A stretch of 64,000 nucleotides of DNA from Antedon mediterranea (taxonomy: Eukaryota; Echinodermata; Crinoidea; Comatulida; Antedonidae). Positions 47,901-62,240 of this stretch are shown here, in pieces. The first letter of the stretch is position 1. Every line of letters begins with the position of its first letter. A program made the position numbers and the translations under genes. The notes beneath the pieces were generated by a model. That model was not told the DNA's origin, ran no database searches, and worked only from the letters and a program-made list of their open reading frames with translations. The stretch is from the NCBI RefSeq assembly GCF_964355755.1, contig NC_092677.1, forward strand, positions 28,366,101 to 28,430,100. The letters run 5' to 3'.

Positions 47901-50900
47901 GTCGAATTAAATAATTTGCACGCGTTTCTGGTGAAAAAGTTCAAAAATTCGTCAAAATTATGCCTATTTTTAAACAGTCATAGATTCTAAACTACATGGA
48001 GAACTTTTTTTTAATTACATATTCTGGAAGTGGATGAGTTGTAGATATCGAATCATGCATTAATATGGCTAACCGGACATTGTAACGTCATCGTATGGCC
48101 ACGCAAATATAAAATATAGGATTTTTGTCTCTTTCGTCATAGTTCATCACATTTAATAGAGCGCATCTCCACTTATTCGTTGTCCATTTTCACCCCGATT
48201 TTAATATATTCTAGGTCAATCAACTATCTTTTGCATGAATTAAAAATTTTTTAATTTTTTCAACGTCATCATGCCTAAAAATTTAAATTACGTTGGTCAT
48301 TAATTTCATCTTTACAGTAAATTTTAATCTGTTATAGCTCGTAAGAATAAAATGTGATAATCACGATTAAAACGTTTTCAGGAAGCTATTGTATTGTAGA
48401 TACAAAATCATGTGAAAATTGCTCCAATCGAATGTTGTGACGTCATCATATGGCCAGTTAAATACAAAAAGTCGTATTTTCATCTTTCGCGTTATATTTC
48501 ATTACATTTAAAAGAGCGCGCATCAATATTTCACGTATTCAAATTTCTTCTACACGTTAATATGTTGTTGCTGAGATAATTTCATTCTGAAATTTCTACT
48601 TTTGCATTTCATTTTGAAACCGTCAAGATGTTAAAAATTACAATAAAATACGGGTCCCGTAATTTCACCTATTTTACACTGTTTGTGATATGTATACAGA
48701 TTGTACTGTGTATACTATGTATATGACACAAAATAACAGAATTCAGAAATAACAACATATCATATTCTTCAGTTCAGGTCATAATGCCTTAATATTTTTC
48801 TGTGTGCAATATTCTAACGTATGACGTGCACATGGCGTTTGTCGAGCGGATAACTAACTCGTCATAGTAACGAGTTTCATGTCTAGTTAGTTATCCGCTT
48901 AGTAGCGGATAACTCCTTGTAATCGTCCTGTTTCATCATATTTTTTTTTTTTTTCTGTATTATACTTATTAGTTATCCGCTTAGTAGCGGATAACTCCTT
49001 GTAATCGTCCTGTTTCATCATCTTTTTTTTTTTTTTTTTCTGTATTATACTTCTTTCCTTCTGTCATTTTTGTGCGTCGCGTTTCTCTAAAACGTGTAAA
49101 CAGAATATATCGTAACTTTGTCAACATATCGACATTTACGTGAACTTGTGCACCTCCTATTTTTGAATGACGTCAGAGTTGCGCAACGTGACTTACGCGC
49201 GATTTTATGAATTTCAATGATTGATCATAGACTAAAAACGAAACATAATTTTGTTTTGACACTTTGTGAAAATTTAAGTCACATCAAGCGCAAACTTCCT
49301 ATGGATTAAAAATAGCATGTTTCACAAAAAGTTACGCGCGCACGCGCGTTTAGAATTTTAGAGTGCGAAAAATCAACTTCTAATCAACTTTCTATACGTT
49401 TCATGTCATTTTGAGCATGTCAAAAATTCCCACGCGCGCGAAAGTTTTTACGCACGCGGTGCACACTTAGAGTTAAAAACATATTTTTTTCGCGTGATTC
49501 ATGTTTTTTCAGCCTTTTCTAGTAATGTTACCAAATTTTAAACAATTTCGACTTAAAATTACGTCATACGAGCACGTCGAATTAAATAATTTGCACGCGT
49601 TTTTGGTGAAGAAGTTCAAAAATTTGTCAAAATTATGCCTATTTTTAAACATTCATAGATTCCAAACTACATGGAGAACTTTTTTTTAATTAAATATTCT
49701 GGAAGATGATGAGTTGTAGATATCGGATCATACATTAATATGGCTAACCGGACATTGTGACGTCATCGTATGGCCACGCGAATATAAAATATAGGATTTT
49801 TGTCTCTTTCGTCATAGCTCATCACATTTAATAGAGCGCATCTCCACTTATTCGTTGTCCATTTTCACCCCGATTTTAATATATTCTAGGTCAATCAACT
49901 ATCTTTTGCATGAATTAAAAAATTTTTAATTTTTTTAACGTCATCATGCCTAAAAATTTAAATTACGTTGGTCATTAATTTCATCTTTACAGTAAATTTT
50001 AATCTGTTATACCTCGTAAGAATAAAATGTGATAATCACGATTAAAACGTTTTCAGGAAGCTATTGTATTGTAGATACAAAATCATGTGTAAATTGTGCC
50101 AATCGAATGTGGTGACGTCATCATATGGCCAGTTAAATAAAAAAAGTCGTATTTTCATCTTTTGCATTATATTTCATTACATTTAAAAGAGCGCGCATCA
50201 ATATTTCACGTATTCAAATTTCTTCTACACGTTAATATGTTGTTGCTGAGATAATTTCATTCAGAAATTTCTACTTTTGCATTTATTTTGAAACCGTCAA
50301 GATGTTAAAAATTACAATAAAAGACGGGTCCCGTAATTTTACCTATTTTACACTGTTTGTGATATGTATACAGATTGTACTGTGTATACTATATGACACA
50401 AAATAACAGAATTCAGAAATAACAACATATCATATTCTTCAGTTCAGGTCATAATGCCTTAATATTTTTCTGTGTGCAATATTCTAACGTATGACGTGCA
50501 CGTGGCGTTTGTCGAGCGGATAACTAACTCGTCAAAGTGACGAGTTTCATGTCTAGTTTCCTTCCGTCATTTTTGTGCGTCGCGTTTCTCTAAAACGTGT
50601 AAACAGAACATATCGTAACTTTGTCAACATATCGACATTTACGTGAACTTGTGCACCTCCTATTTTTGAATGACGTCAGAGTTGCGCAACGTGACTTACG
50701 CGCGATTTTATGAATTTCAATGATTGATCATAGACTGAAAACCAAACATAATTTTGTTTTGACACTTTGTGAAAATTTAAGTCACATCAAGCGCAAACTT
50801 TCTATGGATTAAAAATAGCATCTTTCACAAAAAGTTACGCGCGCACGCGCGTTTAAAATTTTAGAGTGCGAAAAATCAACTTCTAATCAACTTTCTATGC

Positions 50901-53900
50901 GTTTCATGTCATTTTGAGCATGTCAAAAATTCCCACGCGCGCGAAACTTTTTACGCACGCGGTGCACACGTAGCGTTAAAAACATGCTTTTTTCGCGTGA
51001 TTTATGTTTTTTCAGCCTTTTATAGTAATGTTACCAACTTTTAAACAATTTCGACTTAAAATTACGTCATACGAGCACGTCGAATTAAATAATTTGCACG
51101 CGTTTCTGATGAAAAAGTTTAAAAATTCGTCAAAATTATGCCTATTTTTAAACAGTCATAGATTCTAAACTACATGGAGAACTTTTTTTTAATTACATAT
51201 TCTGGAAGTTGATGAGTTGTAGATATCGAATCATGCATTAATATGGCTAACCGGACATTGTGACGTCATCGTATGGCCACGCGAATATAAAATATAGGAT
51301 TTTTGTCTCTTTCGTCATAGCTCATCACATTTAATAGAGCGCATCTCCACTTATTCGTAGTCGATTTTCATCCCGATTTTAATATATTCTAGGTCAATCA
51401 ACTATCTTTTGCATGAATTAAAAAATTTTTAATTTTTTTAACGTCATCATGCCTAAAAATTTAAATTACGTTGGTCATTAATTTCATCTTTACAGTAAAT
51501 TTTAATCTGTTATAGCTCGTAAGAATAAAATGTGATAATCACGATTAAAACGTTTTCAGGAAGCTATTGTATTGTAGATACAAAATCATGTGAAAATTGT
51601 GCCAATCGAATGTTGTGACGTCATCATATGGCCAGTTAAATACAAAAAGTCGTATTTTCATCTTTCGCGTTATATTTCATTACATTTAAAAGAACGCGCA
51701 TCAATATTTCACGTATTCAAATTTCTACTACACGTTAATATGTTGTTGCTGAGATAATTTCATTCTGAAATTTCTACTTTTGCATTTCATTTTGAAACCG
51801 TCAAGATGTTAAAAATTACAATAAAATACGGGTCCCGTAATTTCACCTATTTTACACTGTTTGTGATATGTATACAGATTGTACCGTGTATACTATGTAT
51901 ATGACACAAAATAACAGAATTCAGAAATAACAACATATCATATTCTTCAGTTCAGGTCATAATGCCTTAATATTGTTCTGTGTGCAATATTCTAACGTAT
52001 GACGTGCACGTGGCGTTTGTCGAGCGGATAACTAACTCGTCAAAGTGACGAGTTTCATGTCTAGTTCTTCTTTCCTTCCTTCCTTTTTGTGAGTCGCGTT
52101 TCTCTAAAATGTGTAAACATAACATTTCATAACTTTGACAACATATGGGCATTTACGTGAAGTTGTGCACCTCCTATTTTTGAATGACGTCATAGTTGCG
52201 CAACGTGACTTACGCGCAATTTTATGAATTTCAATGATTGATCATAGATTAAAAACCAAAAGTCATTTAGTATTGACACTTTGACAAAATTTAAGTCATA
52301 TCAGGGGCAAACTTTCTACGGATTAAAAATGGCATGTTTCACAAGAAGTTACGCGCGCACGCGCATTTAAAATTTCAAAATGCGCAAAATTAATTTCTAA
52401 TCAACTTTTTACGCGTTTCATGTCATTTTGAGCATGTCAAAAATTCCCACGGGCGCGCAATTTTTTACGCACGCGGTGCGCACGTAGCGATAAAAACATA
52501 TTTTTTTCTCTTGAATTATATTTTTCAAGCCTTTCCTAGTAATTTTGAAAACAATTTAGACCTTTTCCAGTTTAAATAACGCCATACGAACACGTTGAAT
52601 TAGACAATTTGTGCGCGTTTTTTATGAAAAAGCTTAAAAAATCATCAAAATAATGTCTTTTTTTAAACAGTCATAGTTTCTAAAGTAAACCGTGAACCGT
52701 TTATTTTTATTACAAAATCTAGAAGTTGATGAGTTGCAGATATCGGATCATGCATCGATAAGGCTAAAAAAACATTGTGACGTAATCGTATGGCCACACG
52801 AATGTAAAATATAGGATTTTTGTCTGTTTCGTTATTGCTCATCACATTCAATGGAGCGCATCACGCTTATCTGTATTCCTTTTTCTCCTATATTTATATA
52901 TTGTCTAGGTCAATCAACTTTCTTTAGCATGAGATAAAAATATTTAAATTTTTATAACGTCATCATGCCTAAAAATTTTAATTACTTGGGTCATTAATTT
53001 CATCTTTACAGTAAATTTTAATCTGTATTGGCTCGTAAGAATAAAATGTGATAATCACGATTAAAACGTTTTCTGGAAGCTATAGGATTGTAGATACGAA
53101 TTCATGTAAACATTTTGCCAATCGGATGTTGTGACGTCATCATATTGCCAGTTGAATAAAAAAAGTCATATTTTCATATTTTGCGTAATAGTTCATCACA
53201 TTTAAATGTGCGCGCACCAACATTTTACGTATTCAAATTTCTTCTACACGTTAATATGTTGTTGCTAAGATAATTTTCTTCAGAAATTGCTATCGTTGTG
53301 TTGTTTTTTTTATGACGTCATCATGTTAAATATTTGAATTAAAGGCAGGTCCCATAATTCAGTTAATATGTCATATAATATACAGTAGTACAATGTACAC
53401 CAGCATAGTCTCTGATGTGAGCAAATTGTTGTTTGCCGCCCTCTGTATCATGTAGAATTAATGTCTCCTTTTATACACAGTGTACTGTATAATTATAATA
53501 CAAGGCGAAAATACAGGACCACCTCTTATTATAGTTTTTAACGTATGACGTGCACGTGGCATCTGTCGTGCGGATAACTAACTCGTCAAAGTGACGAGTT
53601 TCATGTCTAGTTATTAATTGTTATGTGCTTGTTAAGCCTTTATATTTAGCCTCCCTTTTTTCTGTTCTATTATAATTCTATTATAGAAAAGTGTCTTTTG
53701 TGAGAATAATGAATTGCCAATAGGCTTGTTACTAATAATAGTCTAGTATAATAATTGTTAAACACTCTCACTTTGACTCTCACTCAGGAGAGACTGCAGA
53801 GAAAGAACCAGGAGATAGACAATAAATACCAGATCACTTATGATTGTCTAATGTTATTATTAATACTAATAGTCAGAGTACAATTAACATCTAATCATAA

Positions 53901-56900
53901 CATAAACACTTTTAATGTACTAACACCCTGTCTCAAGGGAAAAGGAGATTTTTAAGATGTTTGCTTCCTTACATTAAGTACATTTTAAAGCATTTTGACT
54001 TGAGGAAGACACCGTCCCTTGAATTGGGTATGCTTTTGATTTTTTCTTATTTACCGTATGGATTTGCAGAAGGAGTCAAATTATCTGGTAAGTATACTTA
54101 TATTACATAGTCTATATAAATACGCGAACGTGATTGGTTGAAACTGCATCACATGACTACCGCTGCGAGGATCGTAAATCATATCCTCGAGAACGATGAT
54201 ATTGACTGAGTAATTTTCGCGTAATTATCGTGTCCCTGTCATTAACCATTTCAATTCTTGAGTACGATGATATGGACTGTGTAATGTTCGTGTGGCAACA
54301 CTCGCGTTTGCCGATAAAATAAACAAAAGTCATCTACTGGGTCTTGAACTTGCGATGAAATTGTCACTACATCACAAGACAACGCTTCATGCGCTGCGCC
54401 ACGGAACTTGCTTGAAGAAAGTAATCATCTAAACTATTTAAACTATGCATACATAGCGCCCTCATTTATTTTTAGTCCTCCCTAGATAGGATGAAAGACC
54501 GTTTGTGATTGGTTAATACTCACAGTAGTAACCGGTACGCGCGCGACGCACTGAACATCCGGTGATTCGGCTCGAAGAAGACGAATTATTATTTATTCGG
54601 CCTAGGCCTACCTGATAATATTATTATTATTAATGTAGGCTTATTGATGGAAATTCTTCTGTTATTATTTAAACGACCTAGGCTAGTGAATATTTTATTG
54701 TCAAGGAATCATTAATTAGTAATTATCTGTATATTATTCTTCGCAAGGTACGGTGTCTAGACAGCTTGTTTACATACACTACAAAAAGGAGGCCTAGCCT
54801 AGCTACCCGACCCAGCAGATATTCTACTTAGCCTAGTACTTGTTGTTGGCTATGTAATATAACAGATATCGCCTTTTATATCGGTAAAATATAAGATTTA
54901 ACAACCCCTCAGGATAATATTATGTTCTCGGGGAATTATATATTTACCTCAGCTGCTCTTCGGTAAATATATATTCCCTCGAACATAATATCATTCCTTT
55001 GGGGATGTCAAATCTTATATTTAACCTCTAAGCAGGCAATATCTGTATAATATACTACCTGCACTGTATAGAAGGTACTAAATAAGCACACCAACTATAA
55101 ACTTCAGGTCTCTTTATGTGAATGGAAATCACAGCAATCACTATAACTTATATCAGTAAGTTTTCAGCTGATTGAGTTGGGAGGGTTGTCCAATCCTAAC
55201 TATGTATGTAGACTCTGGCGTTGTCACTAACAGTGTGGTGTAGTAACTTGAGCTGACAGGCTTTGTTGAAGATTGATGATTTCTTTATATTTGTAGGAAT
55301 AATGTCAATTTTATTTGCTGGTATTACCATGTCCCATTACACCCACTACAATCTGTCTCCTATCACCCAAATAACGGTGCAGCATACATTCAGAACCATG
55401 GCATTTATTGGTGGTAAGTTTAACACTGTTATATTTGTGTAATCAAACAATCTAAGCATCATCAATTGTTATAATATGTGTCACTTATCTTATTACTGTA
55501 GAAACTTGCGTATTTGCATACCTTGGCCTTGCAATATTCAGTTTCAACCACCGGTTTGAAGCGGCACTTGTTATTTGGAGTATAGTAAGTTTATTATTCA
55601 TTTATGAAGTAATGCCGGTATCAAATAAAATATATATAAACAAATTACTAACAAATTGCTTTTACTTTTGTTTTTAGTTTTTGTGTTTGATTGCTAGAGC
55701 GTTGAACATTTTTCCTTTGTCGTTTCTTGTCAATTTCTTCAGAGAACATAAAATTAATCACAAAATGCAGTTTATAATGTGGTTTAGTGGTAAGGCATCT
55801 TTTGATATAATTCATAATATTCATAATATTCATAATATTCATTTTCATTTGCTCCTTCCCTTGCAACTATATGCATATTACTATCTCAGGTGGCTTATTA
55901 TAATATTTATATAGTTTTACTATTTAGTTATCCGCAACGAAGTTGCAGGATAACTCCTTGTAATTGTACGAAATCATCATCATCATCTTTTTTTTCTTTT
56001 TCTTCTTTCTTTCTGTAATTTTGTGTCACGTGTATCTATAAAACTTGCAAACATAAAATTTTGTAACTTTCTCAACATATCGTTATTTTGAGCATGTCAA
56101 AAATTCCCATGTGGGCGCACATTTTTACGAGTGCGGTGCGCAGGTAGCGTTAAAAACATCATTTTTCCGAGTGATTTCTGTTTTTCCAGCCCTTTCCAGT
56201 AATTTTACCAACTTTTAAACAATTTTCGACTTAAAATGATGTCATACAAGCACATAGAATTGGACAATTTGAGTGCGTTTTTGATGAAAAATTTGTCAAA
56301 ATTATGCCTTTTTTTAAACAGTCATAGTTTCTAAACTAAACGGTGAAAGTTATTTTTATTTCATATTCTGGAAGTTGATGAGTTGTAGATATCCGATCAT
56401 GCATTAATATGGCTAACTGTACATTGTGACGTCATCGTATGGCCACGCGAATATAAAATGTAGAGTGCATCTCCACTTATCCTTTTTCCATTTTCACCCC
56501 GATTTTGATATTGTCTAGGTCAATCAACTGTCTTTCGCATGAGTTAAAAATATTTTAATTTTTATGACGTCATCATCTCTAAAAATGTAAATAACGTGGG
56601 TCACTTATTTTCATCTTTACAGTAAATTTCAATCTGTTATAGCTCATCAGAATAAAAAGTGATAATCATGATTAAAACGTTTTCTGGAAGCTATTGGATT
56701 GTAGATACGAATTCATGTGAACATTTTGCCAATCCGATGTTTTGGCCTCATCATATGGCCAGTTGAATAAAAAACGTATTTTCACCTTTTGCGTCATAGT
56801 TCATCACATTTAAACGAGCACGCATCTATATTTTAAGTATTAAAATTTCTTCTACACGTTGTTTGTTGTTCCTGAAATAATTTCCATCCGAAATTGCTAT

Positions 56901-58391
56901 CTTAGTGTTTCATTTTGATACCGTCGTCGTGAATAAACGGCGTGTCCCGTAATTTCACCTATTCTACACTGTATGTAATATGTATACAGATTATACTGTT
57001 TATACTGTATATACTATATGACACAAAATTGACAGAATTCAGCAATAACAACATATCATATTCTTCAGTTCAGGTCATAATGCCATAATCTTTTTCTGTG
57101 TGCAAAATTCCAACGTATGACGTGCACGCGGCGTTTGTTTTGCAGATAACTAACTCGTCAAAGTGACGAGTTTAAATCTAGTGTATTAAGAAGTGTACTC
57201 TTACATTGATATGAAAGCCAGAAGAAAATGTTTTCACTACTGTTACATTATTGACCTATCTGTTTGTGTTTGGTAGGTTTGAGAGGTGCTATTGCTTATG
57301 CTTTAAGTCTTCACTTGGAGTTTGCTGATGATACCCACCATGTTATTGTCACTACAACACTGGTTATTGTATTGTTTACTGTTGTAATCTTAGGAGGTTC
57401 CACTATGCCATTACTAAAGGTAAGAGTATAGAAAAATATTACTGCATAAGCTGCTGCTTTGTAACCATTACTTAAGGTAAGAGTATAGACATATATTACT
57501 GCATAAGCTGCTGCTTTGTAACCAATCAAATACTTCATCATGGTGACATAGTTTAAATGTGAATTAGTAGAACCTAACCCAATACATTTTTTCTACAGTT
57601 GTTAGAATCAAACGAAAGTAAAAAACACAAGAAACATGTCAAGTTCAGCAAAACTGAAGAAATGGTGATGATTTCTCTTTTTTTTAAATATAAATAGTTT
57701 ATGCTTTAAATATCTATCTATGTTGATATATGTGGAGCATTGACTATCCAAAGCAAGTAAATTCCTAGTTTTTATATTAATCTGTTATTCTATCAGGGCA
57801 GTGCTGTAGATGCTGATCATCTGTCAGAGTTAACAGAAGAAGAGTATGAAGTGAACTATGTGAAACCAAACCAACAAGGATTTGTAAGATGGGACACAAA
57901 ATATTTCATCCCATTTTTTACAAGGAGATTTACACATGAGGTACTTGATATTGTTGTTTTACAACCACACAATCCAGTCTAGTCTAAGGGCCAGGCTTCA
58001 ATTTTTATCAAAATAATAGGAAAAGTTTCAGTTTCAGTTTATTTTCCATTTCAATTTATGAACATAAGATAAACAACTTATAAGTATTCTATGGCTGTAC
58101 ACTGTTCAATTTTGTGGGTATGATGTCCGTAGCCTTGGTCTAATGTGTTGCTGGTGATAAAACCTTTTTGCTTTAAGTTCCACAACAATTTTACATTTTT
58201 AGCTTATAAAAATTGATCAAGTTGAATGTAGTTTGTATAGCCTAAACTAAACTGGAAATTGGAATAAGTTTGTAATTATTTTTGATCGCCAGGAACTCCA
58301 CAATGGTCAAATGGAGATGAAACGACTGACAAACAGATGGTATTCTCAGCTTCAAGGTCGTACATCAGAAACAGATGAAGAAGAGTTATAA
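41971..58391 (+). CDS. SLC9A8: Sodium/hydrogen exchanger 8 (NHE8)
   Basis: NHE8 exchanges Na+ for H+ in Golgi, endosomal and apical membranes. Fifteen exons join in phase: 41971-42194, 43384-43532, 43635-43774, 44723-44806, 45067-45168, 46719-46897, 47007-47157, 53979-54087, 55297-55413, 55502-55584, 55678-55789, 57277-57419, 57599-57664, 57797-57940 and 58293-58391, giving 633 residues (human 581). Landmarks are SSSMTIFFILIVV, LPPIIFESGYSLHKGNFFQN, ISAVDPVATLAIF, the FGESILNDAVSIV signature with the transport Asp, DLRKTPSLE, GITMSHYTHYNLSP, and GLRGAIAYALSLHLE with its conserved Arg. The acidic tail is LTEEEYE...ETDEEEL. The N-terminus is longer than in human, with one hydrophobic segment. 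Exon 6 has two degenerate upstream copies, and introns hold several transposons. Confidence 0.95.
42497..43318. mobile_element. Mutator-like MITE with repeat-built inverted ends, NHE8 intron 1
   Basis: The 822-bp element is flanked by the 9-bp direct repeat GTTTAACTA (42488-42496 and 43319-43327). About 150 bp at each end are inverted copies, built of tandem CAAGTCAACTCGGCC-like subrepeats and a shared AAAGTATGGAACGCAAAAAG block. Long ends with a 9-bp target duplication fit the Mutator (MULE) superfamily. The interior has no intact transposase frame. The interior at 42890-42960 resembles 25-85 of this window. Confidence 0.85.
43794..44440. repeat. 41-bp minisatellite, about 15 copies, NHE8 intron 3
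   Basis: The unit TCTTTCAATGAGCATGGTAA followed by CAGCTTTTACCACTAGTGGTA repeats head to tail. Each holds the palindrome ACCACTAGTGGT, which in some copies is reduced to TACTAGTGG. One unit is truncated near 44195-44225. Confidence 0.95.
45511..45774 (+). pseudogene. Two degenerate copies of NHE8 exon 6 with its acceptor
   Basis: Copy 1 (45511-45637) and copy 2 (45638-45774) repeat the polypyrimidine/acceptor stretch and the first two thirds of exon 6. Copy 1 lacks about 18 bases around TTAATATCAGCTGTAG. Both have CTATCATTAGC where the true exon has CTACATTAGC, which shifts the frame. Neither keeps the exon's 3' part or a donor, so neither can replace the functional exon at 46719-46897. Confidence 0.9.
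45776..46700. mobile_element. Harbinger-type MITE between NHE8 exon 6 copies
   Basis: The 925-bp element starts CGCCCGTATTCTTAAACCGG and ends with the exact inverse. The perfect inverted repeat is about 36-40 bp, with more inverted similarity inside. TTA occurs on both sides (45773-45775 and 46701-46703). The copy1/copy2 junction gives the empty site CTTCTTAATATTT, confirming a 3-bp TTA target duplication, the PIF/Harbinger signature. No intact transposase frame. Confidence 0.88.
47220..48886 (+). mobile_element. Helitron/Helentron-like element, copy A
   Basis: Starts with hairpins AGTTATCCGC/GCGGATAACT; a divergent short one at 47220 is followed by a regular one at 47293. Ends with GCGGATAACTAACTCGTCAT, a stem ACTCGTCA/T(A)ACGAGT, and about 7 bases then CTAG. 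A 3' hairpin close to a CTRR end is the Helitron hallmark. Paired subterminal inverted repeats suggest the Helentron or HINE subtype. No Rep/helicase frame, so nonautonomous. It lies in NHE8 intron 7. Confidence 0.65.
48887..50556 (+). mobile_element. Helitron/Helentron-like element, copy B
   Basis: It directly abuts copy A and has nearly the same body sequence. It has two tandem copies of the 5' hairpin segment (48890 and about 48968), each followed by a T run and TGTATTATACTT. It ends in the same 3' hairpin and CTAG at 50553-50556. Confidence 0.65.
50557..52064 (+). mobile_element. Helitron/Helentron-like element, copy C (5' truncated)
   Basis: It begins inside the element (TTTCCTTCCGTCATTTTTG) without the 5' hairpin. 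It runs in parallel with copies A and B and ends at CTAG 52061-52064 after the ACTCGTCAAAGTGACGAGT hairpin. Confidence 0.65.
52065..53610 (+). mobile_element. Helitron/Helentron-like element, copy D (5' truncated, divergent)
   Basis: It is also 5' truncated (TTCTTCTTTCCTTCC). It is clearly more diverged from A-C throughout, with a replaced stretch near 53370-53520. It keeps the 3' hairpin and CTAG end at 53607-53610. Confidence 0.6.
54330..54413 (-). other. tRNA-derived SINE head
   Basis: In reverse complement, CCGTGGCGCAGCGCATGAAG looks like an A box and GCAAGTTCAAGACCC like a B box, separated as in Pol III promoters. The anticodon arm does not fold well, so it is a SINE or tRNA pseudogene in NHE8 intron 8 rather than a working tRNA. 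Confidence 0.55.
54862..55052. mobile_element. Long hairpin (foldback) element, NHE8 intron 8
   Basis: Two arms of about 80 bases (about 54867-54950 and 54963-55048) are imperfect inverted copies: AAATATAAGATTT near each outer part, ATAATATTATGTTC near the inner part and AATATATATTTACC next to a short loop (CAGCTGCTCTTC). This is a MITE-like or foldback structure. Target duplications were not resolved. Confidence 0.8.
55924..57181 (+). mobile_element. Helitron/Helentron-like element, copy E, NHE8 intron 11
   Basis: It starts AGTTATCCGCAACGAAGTTGC with a 5' hairpin and ends with the 3' hairpin ACTCGTCAAAGTGACGAGT, then TTAAATCTAG. The body matches copies A-D but lacks a block of several hundred bases after the 5' end. 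It stands alone 2.3 kb from the array, in the same orientation. Confidence 0.65.
57405..57525 (+). repeat. Tandem copy of the NHE8 exon 12 end and donor
   Basis: CCATTACTAAAGGTAAGAGT, the exon 12 end and its donor, is followed 56 bases later by CCATTACTTAAGGTAAGAGT and a copy of the next 40 bases (ATTACTGCATAAGCTGCTGC). This puts a second usable-looking donor in the intron. Confidence 0.88.
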
Positions 58392-59588
58392 CATCATTGG
58401 TTATTTTATGTGATCTGAAGCACATTGGTAGTTGAATAGTGCAGCACTGATATTTGATACAGTAAAAATAATGCTAGGGTAGTTTTGTTAATGCCCTTTA
58501 CTATATAACACTCCAGATGTTTCTCTTTCTTGACTCTGACAAGTTTTATATACTGTATTATTCATTTCATATACTGTACAACGTATAGTCATCTTGAGGT
58601 ATGTGGATACTAACATTTATACAATACTATAAAGTATAGTGTGATAACCTTAATATGTATGGACATGAAAGCATTCCGTTAGGGTGTTATTGATGCCTTG
58701 TAATAGTTTGGTGCTGTATTTGTATGTGAAAGTCGTATAGGTAAAGGGATTATAGTGGAATTATGGTAGATGGTTATTAAGGGGATTAGTGTAAATTAAG
58801 GGATTTTTAGAAACAAATTCTTTGTTTTGATAAGTAGACATAAAGAGGCTAGGCCCGAATTAGTTATTGTGGACAGTAATTTATATTATTACTAAAAGGC
58901 TAACAAATTATTTATTTTGATACATTTTATTTATACTGGGTGCAATAAATTATTTCACATTCAAAGTACAGTAGTAGAGTATAGTATTGTTATCTCAAAG
59001 TATTTTATCATTACATTGTGTTTGATGCGTTAGTTGCATCCTTTTGACGTGTGAAATACTGTAGTTTCATAAGCCTATTGAATACTTTCAAAGAATAAAA
59101 TGGAATAATTCCAAATTCAGGTATACTACTTACTACTTTATTGCCGGTCCACCAGATAGTATACAGTAAGGGTTAGGGGTTAGGCTAATCCTAACCCTTT
59201 ATTGCCGGTCCACCAGATAGTATACAGTTGAAAATATACACTACCGTATATCAACATATCTTTAATATATTTTGAACAGAGTATTAAAATCAAGGAATTT
59301 GATTATTTGACTTTTCATCCATACAGTAGTTGACAAAAGGAATTTACTTCTACCAAATATCAAAGTATTCACCCAGTATTACTTTATTTCTCTTTATTAC
59401 ACTGTTAACATACAAAATGGAAAATACAGATCTGTGAGGATATTACAGTTATCTGATTTGGACACATCCTAAGTGACGTGTCTAAAATCATTGGTTCAAC
59501 TGCTGTCAGATATATTTTGCTTCTTGGTTCGAAGTGGAAAATAGTGAGTACTTTTTCTTATTGATCATGCATTTCATACGTATTATGT
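58392..59588. terminator. NHE8 3' UTR and convergent spacer to RNMT
   Basis: AATAAA signals at about 58944 and 59095 suit NHE8. A 31-bp repeat (TTATTGCCGGTCCACCAGAT) occurs at about 59140 and 59199. Nothing coding found. Confidence 0.5.
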
Positions 59589-59833
59589 GATATCCTTACA
59601 AAGAATGTTTCATTTTCTTTGACGGCGACTGCTCTAGCTGATCGCTGCTGTCTTCTATTGTTGATGGATGAGAATGTTTCTTAAACACAAATGCACAGTA
59701 AAGACTGTGATATCCTTACAAAGAATGTTTCATTTTCTTTGACGGCGACTGCTCTAGCTGATCGCTGCTGTCTTCTATTGTTGATGGATGAGAATGTTTC
59801 TTAAACACAAATGCACAGTAAAGACTGATATCC

Positions 59834-62240
<2,407 letters not shown>

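Noticed and set aside
49501-49689. Frames inside the 1.6-kb intronic elements
   Set aside because: Not kept open in the parallel copies A, C and D, so not coding; no Rep or helicase motif was seen.
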